A stretch of 64,000 bases of DNA from assembly GCF_000835495.1 (NCBI RefSeq), contig NW_015622542.1, positions 5,788,485 to 5,852,484 on the forward strand, read 5' to 3'. The translations under genes and the position numbers were made by a program. The notes under the pieces are model-generated. The model searched no databases. It was not told the DNA's origin and saw nothing but the letters and a program-made list of their open reading frames with translations. Positions 41,843 to 52,971 of the stretch are shown here, piece by piece. Numbering within the stretch: position 1 is the first letter of the stretch; each line of letters opens with the position of its first letter. This DNA comes from Cladophialophora immunda. Its lineage: Eukaryota; Ascomycota; Eurotiomycetes; Chaetothyriales; Herpotrichiellaceae.

Positions 41843-43151
41843 GAGCCCATGAGTCGGAGCATTTACACAGAATCTTCGTTGACACACCTCAAGTTGGGAC
41901 GACCCCCAATTGGCCGAGTACCAGGTTGAATAAGGCACCAGGGGACTAAGATTGATGAGTGCGTTTGGCTTCGTCGGTCGATCGCGATCTACTGCGCTGA
42001 GCTAATGTGCATGACTCCTGCAAAGGCTCATGGTCCACGGAAATTCGCAAGGATGGGCGGACTTGTTTCGCAAGCACCTGTTCTCGCACGATCAGCATGC
42101 CATGCGCAAGAGAGCAACAACCAAACTTGTGGAAAGAAACTTGGGATCAGGCGAAAGATGAAAAATGAATACACAAGCTTAAGCATTAGAATCCAGCGGA
42201 CCTTCATACTTAGCATGGAAGAGTGGTGTGTTCATCATGAAGGAGTTTTATTAACAGAAATAGTCAGACTTACTACCACGAAGCTGCGAGACGGTATAGC
42301 TACCATGAATTCTCTAAACTTCTAGATCCACAGTTAGACAATGTCCCAGAACAAAATGCGAATCAAATGATGTTATGCTGTCGAGTCTCGTTCAGGTAAT
42401 CGAACCAGTGTATTCGTCAATTGCAATTCCGAATTTGATAGTACATAGTGTTGATCATCATTTGGAAACGGATCGGGGCCCGATAAGAGGAGGGTGACAT
42501 ACACCACAACGACATTCAAGTTGCTAAACGGAGCATATCATTAATCTGTAACATGTCAGTGACCGCGTGCACCATCCAGTGGCCAAAAGGTATGAGAGAT
42601 GAGAGATGTTCAGAAGGTCCTGTTTGGTTTGGACAGGTGATCACCATAATTTGGTATGATAGGGGCGACACGAATGTTCATCATGTAGGAACTTTAAGGA
42701 TAGAGGGGGAGAAGGCGTCACTTACCAGGCATGAGCCGGCACGTTCAGACAGTGTCAGGGGGCCCATTTGGAGGAGCTCAACTGGCATCAGCTCTGTGAG
42801 TCCATGGGCTAAGACTCGTCAACTCGTCGATGACAGACGTCGATGATTGATGGCAACACGTAGATAGGGCATCACTGCAGGCTATCGCAAACGAGCGAGA
42901 TCGAGTGTTCGTTGTGATGGAGAGAATCGAAGGGTGAAAACAGAAAGAGAAAGTTCGGAAAAGAAAATTAGTTTGTGCCAAGACATGATTTGCGCGTTGC
43001 CCGTTTTGGAAGCCAGGCCTGGTCGCGCATCATGTCGCAACAAACTATTTAACACCCTCGTCCCTCCCCGCGCTCACCTGGGCTGGACCCGTGAGACTTC
43101 AAGACCCTGGACGCATACAACTACTGCCCCAAGTAAAAACACGCTGTCATC
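41843..43151. other. Intergenic, 1.3 kb
   Basis: AT-richer than the flanks, with no recognisable gene. It marks the change from accessory genes to conserved genes. The last ~200 bases should hold the promoter of the NC2-beta gene. Confidence 0.45.
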
Positions 43152-43702
43152 ATGGACGAGTTTTCCAGTATGTTGCAACCCCAAAAACCCAAGATCCCAT
43201 CACCGCAGCTGCTAATAACCTGTGTACAGACAGTGAAGATTTGTCTCTTCCCAAAGCCACCGTCCAAAAGATTATCTCGGAGATCCTGGCTCAACTGCCT
43301 AATGAAACCTCCAGCGCCGGCAAGGAAGGCGAGATGACCTTCACCCGTCCGGCTCGCGACCTTCTCATTTCGTGTTCGCTCGAGTTCCTGCGCATGCTCT
43401 CCTCCGAATCAAACGAAATCTCGGAGCGCGAGTCCAAGAAGACCATTAGTGTCGAACATGTTGAACAAGCCCTCACCGAGTTGGGGTTTGGAAGCTACAT
43501 CGAAGGCTGCCGCGGTGTCGTCGGCGAGTGGCAAGAGGTGCAGAAGAAGAGAATCGGACGAGGCGAGAAAATGCGCAACTTCGGCGGATTTGATAAGATG
43601 GGAGAAGAGGAACTGAGGAAGATGCAGGAAGCACTACTGGGCGAGGCGAGGGGAAGAATGGAGGGCGGTGGTGCAGGACAAAACGACACGCATGGGCAGT
43701 AG
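43152..43702 (+). CDS. NCB2: NC2-beta (Dr1-type) transcription repressor subunit
   Basis: Exon 1 is only 16 bases (43152-43167), exon 2 is 43230-43702, 162 residues. The tiny first exon encodes Met-Asp-Glu-Phe-Ser and the junction gives Asn-Ser-Glu-Asp. The histone fold follows: Ser-Leu-Pro-Lys-Ala-Thr-Val-Gln-Lys-Ile-Ile, Arg-Pro-Ala-Arg-Asp-Leu-Leu, Cys-Ser-Leu-Glu-Phe and a C-terminal helix with Lys-Thr-Ile-Ser-Val-Glu-His-Val. NC2-beta pairs with NC2-alpha, binds TBP on DNA and blocks TFIIB. The remainder is charged and ends in a Gly-rich tail. The gene is conserved and not part of the clusters. A histone-like CBF/NF-Y subunit is the alternative, less likely given the N-terminal pattern. 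Confidence 0.9.
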
Positions 43703-44767
43703 GCTAACACCCTAAGGTCGCTAAACGAATCGCAAGCCCCGGGATGCTGCCGCTGGGCTGACTATCTCACCTCCTGGAAGGAGCACAGAGATAATCACTT
43801 CGAGAGGACCCGCTGAGTGTGCCGCGGGGTCTACTCTATTCATGCCCTCAGAGAACCAGCAATATTGTCCAGCATACCTGGCTGAAGGGAGCAACACCAT
43901 GCGACACACGCAAATCGCCCAGCTCATTGGGTTCTGACGTTGTGTCACCCAAGCAAGAAAACATTACAACATTTGTATAAATACTTGTACCAACAGGCTG
44001 CGTTGGGCTCTCGGGGACCGCGACATGAAGCCTTACGGACCGAGACAACCTATGCAGAAGGCTTAAGGCGTCAAACCCCGGAGAGCCGCCTTGTTTGTGA
44101 GGCGAGAGGTTACGACGCCCGATCACAATACAGCACCTCAAAAATCTCAAACACAACAACTAGAACAGATGAGAAAACGCCTTTTGAGCTTTGAGAACAC
44201 GCCCTGATATCGAAAGCTTAGCAAAGCTCCAACCCCGAGCTAGGATTGCCGAATCTATCATCTGATCCTTCGATTATCAATGAGGTCTCTCTGATATATT
44301 TTCCTGGAAGGGCGATGCTCGACCCTCTTCCTCATTCCTCCCGGGATGTTTCTTGCGACTGCTGGACAATGCGATTACTTGAAGCCACCGTGGTCAATGT
44401 ACATGAGCGGGGTACACGCACAACCCTCATGACGGCAATTGCGGAAAGTGAAGCCTCCATTCCCCGCACATGGTCACCTGAATGCTAGCCGGCAACATAG
44501 GATGAGAAATATGGAAGCCGTTCGGAACGACAGGAAATGGAAGATGAATGAAGTGGACGAGATGTACGGGGCCGCAACGCAAGCCGTTAAAGCATTGTTT
44601 GAGTGCAACATGATGACAACGCATAGTTTTGCATTAATAGAGCAATTAATTCTGGCATACTGGGACTTTTCTTGACTATCGGTTATCAATGTCGTTAAGC
44701 CGGCCCTCTTGATCGTGATCCTTCCGCTCTCCTGGTCTCAGGGCGCGAGTTTTTCCTCACAAATTCC
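43703..44767. other. Convergent intergenic, 1.07 kb
   Basis: Between the stops of NC2-beta and the acid trehalase gene. No gene is seen. Confidence 0.45.
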
Positions 44768-47700
44768 TCATCTCCGTGGCATCTTTCGTCCATCCATGTT
44801 CATATATCTCGCGACGTGGCCAAGCTTCATCAGCAAGTCGGCGTCGAGACGACCAAAGTCCTCTCTCGCCTTGAGGTTGCCGCCCAGATCTCTCCTGACG
44901 GGTCCGCCGGTGGCAGTGGCGTTGGGGCTCTGCAGCCCCTCGACGAGGATGCTCCACTCGGCCACCGTGGCGCCGTCGCCGGACATGTTGCCCGCGGTGA
45001 CGCTGGCGTTGTACAGCGAGCCCCAGATGCGCAGCGTGGCGAAGCGTGCGGTGTACACCGGCGGGGCGGTCGCGGGGATGTCGAACGTGGTGATGTTGTC
45101 CTGCACGGCCTCGATCGAGTTCAGCGCCGTCAGGTTGTACGTGTCGGAGATGTGGACTCTCTGGTTTGACGCGACTTCGAGGACGTTGTTGGAACTGAGC
45201 GTCGTGGCGGACGGGTTCGCGAGGGATTGGTTGTGGAATAGCACCGAGTAGTTGTACGGGGGAATTTGACCCCAGTTCAACACCATCCCGGTCACCTTGT
45301 ATCCCTCCGGTATTGCCACTGTGATGGAACTTGTCTTGTTCGCGGACACGGGCTGCCATTTTGTACTCGTCGCACCGTCGACCGCCGCGAGCGGGAACTG
45401 GCCTGGCAAGTAATCGTCCGGGGAAGAGACGGGGAGACACTGCGCGACATTGTTCTCGGTTGTAGGAATGAGGCCGATTTGTCTGTTGGGGACAGTTATG
45501 CTGGAGTTTGGCAACAGGGAATAGGTGGCAAGGGGTGCTGAGCCGATAGGGCCAACCACGACCGGAATGGCGGAGGTGGCATAGGTGGCGTTCGGAACAG
45601 CTCCCTCACCGGGAGCAAGGCTGCCATCTCTCGTCAAGACGGTATGGGTCTGATTCGAGAAGGCTGAGATCGGCCAGCCATACCAATGGAACGTGCGGTA
45701 TCGGACCTGCGGGACCTGAGGCGGCAGACTGGGGTCAATGTGCAGATTGAAATCCGGAATGAAGCGCAGCCCTAGGTATCCGAAAAGGACGACTTGCAGG
45801 GCTCCCCCATGTCCTGTGAGGAAGGGATATGCGGGGTGCGTTCCGCCATTCTCGTTCCAGTCGTCGACCAACTGTTCAGAGAATTGAAACCATGGGCCTC
45901 TGATGTAGGGGTGCGTGCTGTATTGTTGATAGGTATAGGAAGAGCATCCAGAAGGTGAGATCTGGTTTGCGATAATGGAAAAAATCGCGTATGTCATGGC
46001 GGGACCGTCCACGGATTGCTGGGCAGCATAATAGTCGAGATCGCTGAGCGAGTCGTTGGACGTATAATTCTGTCCAGTAAAGGAGAGCGGATAGGTATTG
46101 AGAATGACATCAGCCTGTTTTACCACAGTGGTGCCGTTCATGCCAGTGTATTCTAGTGTGACATCCGCGTCTTGATCTCGGCCTATCAGCACATTTTGAG
46201 CCATGGTCGTCCACGTTGCGTTGGGCGTGGAGTCGAACATGGAGCGGAATTGATTGGCATAGTTGAGATGTGTGGAGATCAAAGCCATGGTGAAGCCCCC
46301 GTTATCGACGTGGTTGGCATACTCATCCGGGTCGGTCATGTTCAGGAGGACCCAATGAGAACCGTTTCGCTCGAGGAGTTCGGAGTACAATGTGGCAACA
46401 GAGTCGTAGATCGGCCAGAGAGACTCCTGAAACAACGCCGTGTCGCCCGACGAGATCCATAGATTGATAAACTCTAAGCCAATATCGCCGTTTAGATGAT
46501 ATTCGTAATCCCAGCATGGACCAGTGGCTGTACAGTTGCCAAAACGTCCACTGGTCCAGGGAAAGATTGCTGCAGCAGAACTAAACTTGGTGTTTTTCTT
46601 GGAGGAGGCAAATGCAGTGCCAATGTTTTGCTTCGCTTGCTGGAACCTCTCCACTCTATAGTTCGCGATACCCTTGGCTGCTGATGGAAATGCTGCTACC
46701 AGCCCAGGTTGCATCCATACCTCAGCATCCCAAAAGATCTGGCCGGCATATGAGTCTGAACCCAGTCCTCCCACTGAGATGCTGTGGCTGTTGATTGAAC
46801 TGCCGGCATCGGCAGTGGCATTGATTGCATTCTGCGAAATGGTGTTTTGAAGCAGATGGTAGGGGTTGGTCACGGCCGTGATCGCCGCCTCGAGGATAAA
46901 CTGATCATTCGGCAGTGTGCCATTTTCTGGAAACGAGAAATCATCGACAGAGGTGGTAGGAAATTGTTGTGCCCACTCCGCGGCGTGAGTCTGCAATGAA
47001 GCAGCGTAACCAGCCTGCCTTGCGGCAAGTGCGGCATTTCTTGCAACAGGACGAGGACTCAGAAATCCATCAGTTGAGGCAATTCCGACGAATTTAGTGA
47101 ACGTGGCGACCTGTCCAGCCTGGAGGGTGACATTCAACGCAGAGGCCACAGAGGATGCATTGTTGCCCACATACGGCCGGTGCCATGTAGCTTGCTGAAC
47201 AGAACGAACACTGGCTCCAGTGTTGGTCATACCAGCATAAACGAACGCCGTTATATTATGAATGCCGTTTGGCTGGACAGAGGTGAAAATGAGGCCGGAA
47301 TCAACGCCATTCTGTCCGGGAGTCGTACGGACAGCGCAGTCACCATTGAGCACATTTGCTATCGTGATGTTGGTGGCTTTGGCCGCAGTGATGTTCATGG
47401 TAACAAAGCCCTGATTGATATTGAGCTTATGCGCAAACATCTGATAGGAGACATTGAATGGCCCATAACCGCTCGGAGACCAAGTAAAAGCCCAATTCAT
47501 CAGACTGTGTTTCATATCGAGGCTAGATCTGAAATTGCTGATCGTCGAATCGTCGGTTGAAGCAGCTAGGTAGTTGTTTCCTCCCAGATCTGCAATAATG
47601 CCGCTCCAGTGTGGGATGCCACTGATGGCAGTATCCCAGCCATACTGATAGAGCCAGGGGAAATTAGAGCCGTTGGTCTTAGGTTGAGAGTCCCAAAAGC

Positions 47701-48022
47701 CCCCGACCGTGGCAAAGGTTTGTCGTCGATCGAATAGAGGCCATCCATTGATGTTGTCGCCATCAACGGGAGTATCGACTTCGAAAAATGGTCCTAGAGA
47801 AGCCACGTTGATGCCATGGTAGCCATTCGCAACGACCATTCGAGATTGATAATGTCCTTGGTCTAGGTTTGTGGTGGTAAGTACCCAGTTGGCGGCATCC
47901 CAAGTGACACCCTCAAATCGGGTCTTGTATGTCGTTGATGCATTACCAGATTGAGCCGATGCGAAGGAGGCTGAGAGACTGAGAAGCAGGCCAAAGAGCG
48001 GGAAGAGACTTGATGCTGCCAT
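44768..48022 (-). CDS. ATH1: Acid trehalase (GH65), secreted
   Basis: One intron-free frame of 1084 residues from the ATG at 48022. A signal peptide covers ~1-23. The GH65 N-terminal domain starts with Asn-Gly-Tyr-His-Gly (~65) and has Trp-Pro-Leu-Phe-Asp-Arg-Arg. The catalytic (alpha/alpha)6 region includes Phe-Trp-Asp-Ala-Glu-Val-Trp-Met-Gln-Pro and Trp-Asp-Tyr-Glu-Tyr-His-Leu-Asn-Gly-Asp-Ile, where the acid Glu of the family lies, followed by Asp-Pro-Asp-Glu-Tyr-Ala. A C-terminal domain after ~820 may bind carbohydrate. Many Asn-x-Ser/Thr sites are present. The enzyme hydrolyses trehalose to two glucose in the vacuole, periplasm or outside. Length fits fungal acid trehalases (~1050-1200). 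Confidence 0.95.
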   Translation of the reverse strand: MAASSLFPLFGLLLSLSASFASAQSGNASTTYKTRFEGVTWDAANWVLTTTNLDQGHYQSRMVVANGYHGINVASLGPFFEVDTPVDGDNINGWPLFDRRQTFATVGGFWDSQPKTNGSNFPWLYQYGWDTAISGIPHWSGIIADLGGNNYLAASTDDSTISNFRSSLDMKHSLMNWAFTWSPSGYGPFNVSYQMFAHKLNINQGFVTMNITAAKATNITIANVLNGDCAVRTTPGQNGVDSGLIFTSVQPNGIHNITAFVYAGMTNTGASVRSVQQATWHRPYVGNNASSVASALNVTLQAGQVATFTKFVGIASTDGFLSPRPVARNAALAARQAGYAASLQTHAAEWAQQFPTTSVDDFSFPENGTLPNDQFILEAAITAVTNPYHLLQNTISQNAINATADAGSSINSHSISVGGLGSDSYAGQIFWDAEVWMQPGLVAAFPSAAKGIANYRVERFQQAKQNIGTAFASSKKNTKFSSAAAIFPWTSGRFGNCTATGPCWDYEYHLNGDIGLEFINLWISSGDTALFQESLWPIYDSVATLYSELLERNGSHWVLLNMTDPDEYANHVDNGGFTMALISTHLNYANQFRSMFDSTPNATWTTMAQNVLIGRDQDADVTLEYTGMNGTTVVKQADVILNTYPLSFTGQNYTSNDSLSDLDYYAAQQSVDGPAMTYAIFSIIANQISPSGCSSYTYQQYSTHPYIRGPWFQFSEQLVDDWNENGGTHPAYPFLTGHGGALQVVLFGYLGLRFIPDFNLHIDPSLPPQVPQVRYRTFHWYGWPISAFSNQTHTVLTRDGSLAPGEGAVPNATYATSAIPVVVGPIGSAPLATYSLLPNSSITVPNRQIGLIPTTENNVAQCLPVSSPDDYLPGQFPLAAVDGATSTKWQPVSANKTSSITVAIPEGYKVTGMVLNWGQIPPYNYSVLFHNQSLANPSATTLSSNNVLEVASNQRVHISDTYNLTALNSIEAVQDNITTFDIPATAPPVYTARFATLRIWGSLYNASVTAGNMSGDGATVAEWSILVEGLQSPNATATGGPVRRDLGGNLKAREDFGRLDADLLMKLGHVARYMNMDGRKMPRR

Positions 48023-49037
48023 CTGATGAAGTTAGTTTGACGCAGGTTCTCACTTTTCCTTTGCTATCTTCCTCACGTACCTTGGGTTCTCTGGAAGCAG
48101 TTCTTCGCTTTGGACGGACAGAGAAGATTAAAGACGCGCTTGCTTTTATTTTAACTGAAGCTACGTCAAAGGCAAGCTGTGAGGCAGAGATCCTCCAGCT
48201 TTTGGTGGTTTTAGGCCACTAGTTATCTCATGAATGAAGAAAAGGGCCTGCCGGACCATGTGACAGCAAGAGGAGCTTCTCTGGCAGGTACGGGAAGTTC
48301 CTGCTGTATAAGTGAGTTGTCCATGCCTACATCTAATGCAGGCAAGGCGCGGAAAACCGGTAGAACGCCCTGCTCGCAGACAGTTACATTTGACCAAGCA
48401 GTACCTTGCTTGATTTGCCGGTCCTTGTGGTCACATCGACCAGGATCATCGGTGGCTGTCGCCATCATAGGACGATCGTGGAGCGGTTCAATGGACCGAA
48501 TACGACGTCATTTGTGGATAGACGTAAAAGGATGCGGAGGTAAGACGAGGGTAACCTCCTCGCCGCAAAGGATGGAGTGGCTTGACTAACTCTGAGAGCT
48601 CATAGACCTGCTAGATTGAGTTTCGTCGCAGCTCGCTTTCTTGTGGGGAAGTGGGAAATGGCGGAAACTTGTGCCTGGGGAAGCCTTATTGGAGAGCTCG
48701 GGGCATTTCCTAGGCTGCGATGGAGCGCCACCGTTGTCATGACCTCTTGGTGCCACCAGTGCCACCCACTTCCAAGCTTGGAGCATTGTCGTCGCCGCGT
48801 GTCTGGTGGAGCGCTGCTTGCAATGTGCCTGTGCCTAGTCGATCAGAGGTTGGACTTGCTTGGAACGTCAAGGAATTGCTGCTCATCACCAGAAGTGATC
48901 GCCCGGATTCGGCGCCCGAAAAATTCTGCAGAGGGACGAGTACCCGCTCGTTGTTCATTCGAGGTCTTGAGGTAACAACACGGTGATGGGGCTTGGAACA
49001 ATATCTCGAGGATGCATAATTGTCGACAACCAACTTG
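48023..49037. other. Intergenic, 1.0 kb
   Basis: Upstream of the acid trehalase gene and downstream of NSE1. No gene is seen. The first few hundred bases should carry the trehalase promoter (minus strand). Confidence 0.45.
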
Positions 49038-50071
49038 TCACTCTTCTACTTCCTCAGCCTCGTTATTGGTGTTGGTGCTCTGTCGTGGCCTGTTGTTTGC
49101 ACCGCTCCTTCTCTTTCCAGTCTGATAGCTTTCCGAGGTTGTAATGGATTTTTCTCCCACAAAATGCTCGCCATCCCACTCAGTTCTGCACAAGGGACAC
49201 CTTGAGGATCGGTGTATCCGGAAGAAATTTTGGGTACAGATATCGTGTAATCGGCAAGGGCATTCACGTCGAGGACACCGTTGGCCCTGGCAATTGAGCA
49301 GTCCGTCAGCTTTGGTGAACAGGTGCGAAATGAAAGCAATGTGCAGGATACTGGTCTTACCACTGTGATAATCTCCTTGCAAGCATGACAAAACTTGATC
49401 TTCTCTTTCTTGTTGCCGTCTTCGTCTTCGTCATTGTAGGTGTCGACCAACCAGCCCTTGAGTTCCATCAATGCACGAGGACTCAAGCTGTAAAACCCAG
49501 CCCGACTCTTTTCTAGCCACCCTTCATCCAGCAATCTATGCAGCATATTCTCAGCGTCCTTAGCACCGAGCATGCCAGCAGAAGCCTGTGTTCCGTTCTC
49601 ATTGCCGTCGGGTATCTGCCGTCGCAGAGGCGCTCTCCCAACCTGAATAGCATCGATACCGCTTATACACATAGCCTCTCTCTTGCCCTTATTGTTCTGT
49701 CCATCAAAAATTGCGTCGAGAAGCTTCTTGACATAGACAATTTCGTCGGCTGTGTATGTTGTGGCGAGTTGCGTAAGAGAGTCACTCGTGGTGTTCACCA
49801 GGGCATACACCCTCTCCCGGGTTTGCTGGTGGAAGGTACTTCTGATCTCGAGGTCGAGAGGAGATAGCCTACGGTTTGCGTCGGCGACGTAGTCATTCAG
49901 ATCTTCGACAGTGACATCTTGAGGCAGAACTTCGCGGTGCTCTTTAAATGTTGAACATGCCGCGATGATGGGTTTGGCCGTTTCGAGAGTGAGGACGCTG
50001 CGCGCGAGAAATGCCTGTATGAATGCTTTGTTGGCATCGTTGTAGCCAGCGCTGGCTCCAGAGCTCTCCAT
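49038..50071 (-). CDS. NSE1: SMC5/6 complex subunit NSE1 (RING-like E3)
   Basis: Two exons (49361-50071 and 49038-49286), 319 residues. The start is the ATG at 50071; the frame goes on upstream only from a GTG. The first part has winged-helix features of NSE1 (Phe-Ile-Gln-Ala-Phe-Leu-Ala-Arg near the start; Leu-Asp-Glu-Gly-Trp-Leu near 200). The RING-like variant begins with Cys-His-Ala-Cys at the end of exon 1 and goes on in exon 2 with Cys-Pro-Arg-Arg-Glu-Cys-Pro-Cys, a His-Asp-Ile-Cys and Cys-Pro-Leu-Cys, enough ligands for two zinc ions. NSE1 works with NSE3 and NSE4 on SMC5/6 for recombination repair. The tail is polar. Confidence 0.92.
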
Positions 50072-50556
50072 TTTTGGAAAATCAGTCGCCAATGATCGAG
50101 GCAAGAAATTCGGATTGTGGTGAGTAGGAATCTCTCTGGTCTTGGTGGGGGAATTTACCACTTTACGCGTGTTGCGGCAGGACGCGTCCTGCGCCGAGCC
50201 ACAGCCAGCCCCGGCTTGTACAGCCCAAACCCATATTGAACAAACTTCCTCTCTACACTCATGCCAGCAATGGTTGTATAGATTTCAATACATGCGCGGG
50301 ACATTGCAAACTTGAAGTTACAAGAAGCCGCTGACAGCGTCATCAACCATCTCCCTCCTTGTCGCGTTATCAGGCACCTCCGCCTCCACAAAGTAAGCAC
50401 ATTGTTCTTCGATGACCATCAAGATGTCATACTCATGATCTATTATCTATCAAAACTGTCTTCTTGGTCGTGCTTTCGAGAACACCCAAAATTGTCGAGA
50501 GGACAGGGTCACTCAAGAACGGGTCGTCTATATGCGGTGCGCTCCTCATACGTCAA
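50072..50556. other. Promoter region of NSE1
   Basis: This sits between the NSE1 start and the decarboxylase stop, both on the minus strand. No gene is seen. Confidence 0.4.
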
Positions 50557-52210
50557 TCAATTCATCTCATTCACCGGCTTCCTCGAAGCGATGACCTCCT
50601 CTGTCGTTTTCGTAATGATCTCAAACGCTCCCCTTATATACTTCTCCTCCCCGTGTGGGTTGCCACTAACAACCCGCATGAAAGATTTACCTGCCGTGCT
50701 GCTGCAGGTAATGAAAATCTGACCTCGCTCGTTGATCAACTCCCCAATGTGCTTCGTCACCTCATTCGCATCTTGTTCTCTTTGCTGCATTGCTGCAGAC
50801 TGGGGCACAAAGTCCGCATTCGTCTCTGCCGTGTTTGCCTGCTCTGCCAGGGCTGAAGGCTTGACTCGGAAACACGTCAATCCAAATCGCGGCTCTGCGA
50901 CCAGCTCGAATAGATCACTTCGCCCGCGGACAAGGTCAGCAAAGACCTCGCCTCTCTCCACCGACTTTCTGATATGTTCCCTCATGCCTTCTAGACCATA
51001 ACTCCGCATAACAAACCAGATTTTCAATGCCCGAAATCTTCTTCCCAAGGGAATCTGCCAGTCTCGATAATCCGTGACCAAGCCACTATCGGAGTGTTTG
51101 TTCGTATAATAGGCTGCCGAAATGGACAATGCACGCGTCAAATGGTTCCGGTTCTGGACGAACAGGCAGGATGCGTCAAAGTTTACGAGGAGCCATTTGT
51201 GCATGTTCATGTTGAACGAGTCGGCGATGATCATTTGTGGAGAGTACTTCGAGGCGTATTCAGGACAGACCAAAGCTGCCCCGGCGTAAGCCGCATCGAT
51301 GTGAACCCAAAGATCTGGGTGTGCTTTGAGAACTGGGGCGAGGCCAGCAAAGTCGTCAACTGCACATGTCGAGGTCGTGCCCAGCGTCAGGGTGATGTAG
51401 TAGGGTTCGAGACCTTCAGCCTTGCATTGCTCCAGGGCAGCTTCCAGCTCCTCCCTCTTCAAAGACAATTCATTTTCGAGCTTTGTCGGGATAGACCTGT
51501 ACCTGGTACCGGCGATCAAAGCTCCCTTTTGCGTCGAGGAATGGGCTTGATCACTCGACAAGGCAACCAGTCGTCCTCTCAGGAAAGCAATACGATCCTC
51601 TCTCTCGGGCGACCCAGGCTTCAACCCCTCCGCATCACACTTACTGTGCAGATATCTCTCCCTTGCAGCAACCATGCAGGTCACAATCGCCTCACTCGCA
51701 CTGCCCTGGATGGTCCCTCCGCCGCCATTGGCACTCGTGCTAAGAAACTCCTTGGGCAGCTGAAAAGCCTTGGCCAGCCAGTCCATTACCACGGTTTCCA
51801 GTTCGGTGCACGCAGGACTGCACAGCCAATTGAATGCCGGAGCCGTGAATGCGGCAGAATACATCTCCCCGAGCATAGACGGGTAAGTGACGCCTGCCGG
51901 GAAAAAAGCCATGAAATTAGGTGATTGCCAGTGAGTGATCCCAGGCACGATTTTCGATGCGATGTCCGACTGTATTTCAGGCCATGCTTCTGGTTTCTCT
52001 GGTGCTGATGTTGGCAGTTGTGGTGCGAGGAATCCTGGCTTGATGGTCGGCAGCACAGGGTATTTGGGGAGTTCTTGGTTGTAGGCAATGACTGAGGCAG
52101 ACAATATGTTAGCTGACGCTTCTTTCCTTATACCACGGTCACGATAACGTCTCGAGCATACTTTCTTCAATGGCCGCGTGGGCAGCTTTCCTGAATTGAT
52201 CGGCGTCCAT
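50557..52210 (-). CDS. PLP-dependent aromatic-L-amino-acid decarboxylase
   Basis: Two exons (52162-52210, 50557-52091), 527 residues. The short first exon gives Met-Asp-Ala-Asp-Gln-Phe-Arg-Lys and joins at Ile-Ile-Ala-Tyr. Group II decarboxylase features follow: Pro-Gly-Phe-Leu near residue 35, His-Trp-Gln-Ser-Pro-Asn-Phe, Gly-Ser-Ala-Ser-Glu-Ala, His-Ile-Asp-Ala-Ala-Tyr-Ala-Gly, and the PLP lysine in Met-His-Lys-Trp-Leu. The enzyme removes CO2 from Trp, Tyr, Phe or DOPA to yield the amine. Specificity cannot be read from sequence by eye. An insertion with Ala/Gln/Glu-rich sequence lies near the C-terminus (~450-480). It is flanked by conserved genes, so no cluster role is implied. Confidence 0.93.
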
Positions 52211-52971
52211 GTCTAATCCTTTCGAGAAGGAGAAACCTCTAGATCGTAGCTCCAAAGATTTAAATGTAGATGAAGAAGCGTTCTGCAACCTTGGGCCTTT
52301 CCTCACGAAGGTCTTGTACATATATATTAATCACAGATAGAGCCAGCAAGCGAATGTCCAAGGTTGGCTCAGGTCCCGAAATGGATGACACTGGAAAACA
52401 ACAGAATACCACCAAAGCCCGATGGCAAGTCTTATGCGCGCCCTTTGGGTCGATGGGCGTGTAATGTCAGAGTGGTGGCAGGTGGCTTTCCTACATTGAG
52501 GATTTTTCCCTTTTTCAATGAGCGGAATTCATTGCGCACATGGCAACTGGCAGAAGTGATTGGCGGAAGTGCGGAGCCTTGCTGCTCTCGCTTCCGCTTC
52601 AGGTGTTCTGTATATCTAGGCAAAGCTGTGCTGATGGTCGTATCTCCGTCAAGACGTAGCTGCACGAAGCTGCTGGCGCCGTCTTGAACGCAGTGAGTAA
52701 GATTCATTAGTGCTACCTCGTGCGACACTCGCCACCGCCGTCAATTGAATATGTAAAAGTTTACGCCTCAGTCTGGACCATCCTATATAGACATACAATA
52801 TATCTATCTCCTGGTACATGGTTCGCTGAATGGCGAAGCTTACCTGCAGGGAGATAGCACAATCGAGAACGCATTCCGTTGAGCCATCAGCTGTGCGGTG
52901 CCAATGATCAGCCAAGCGGGAGAAGCCGAATGCGTCTCCTAGATGAACAGGCGCTCGCATATTGAAGCCGG
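52211..52971. other. Intergenic, 0.76 kb
   Basis: Upstream of the decarboxylase gene and downstream of the enoyl reductase gene. No gene is seen. Confidence 0.45.
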
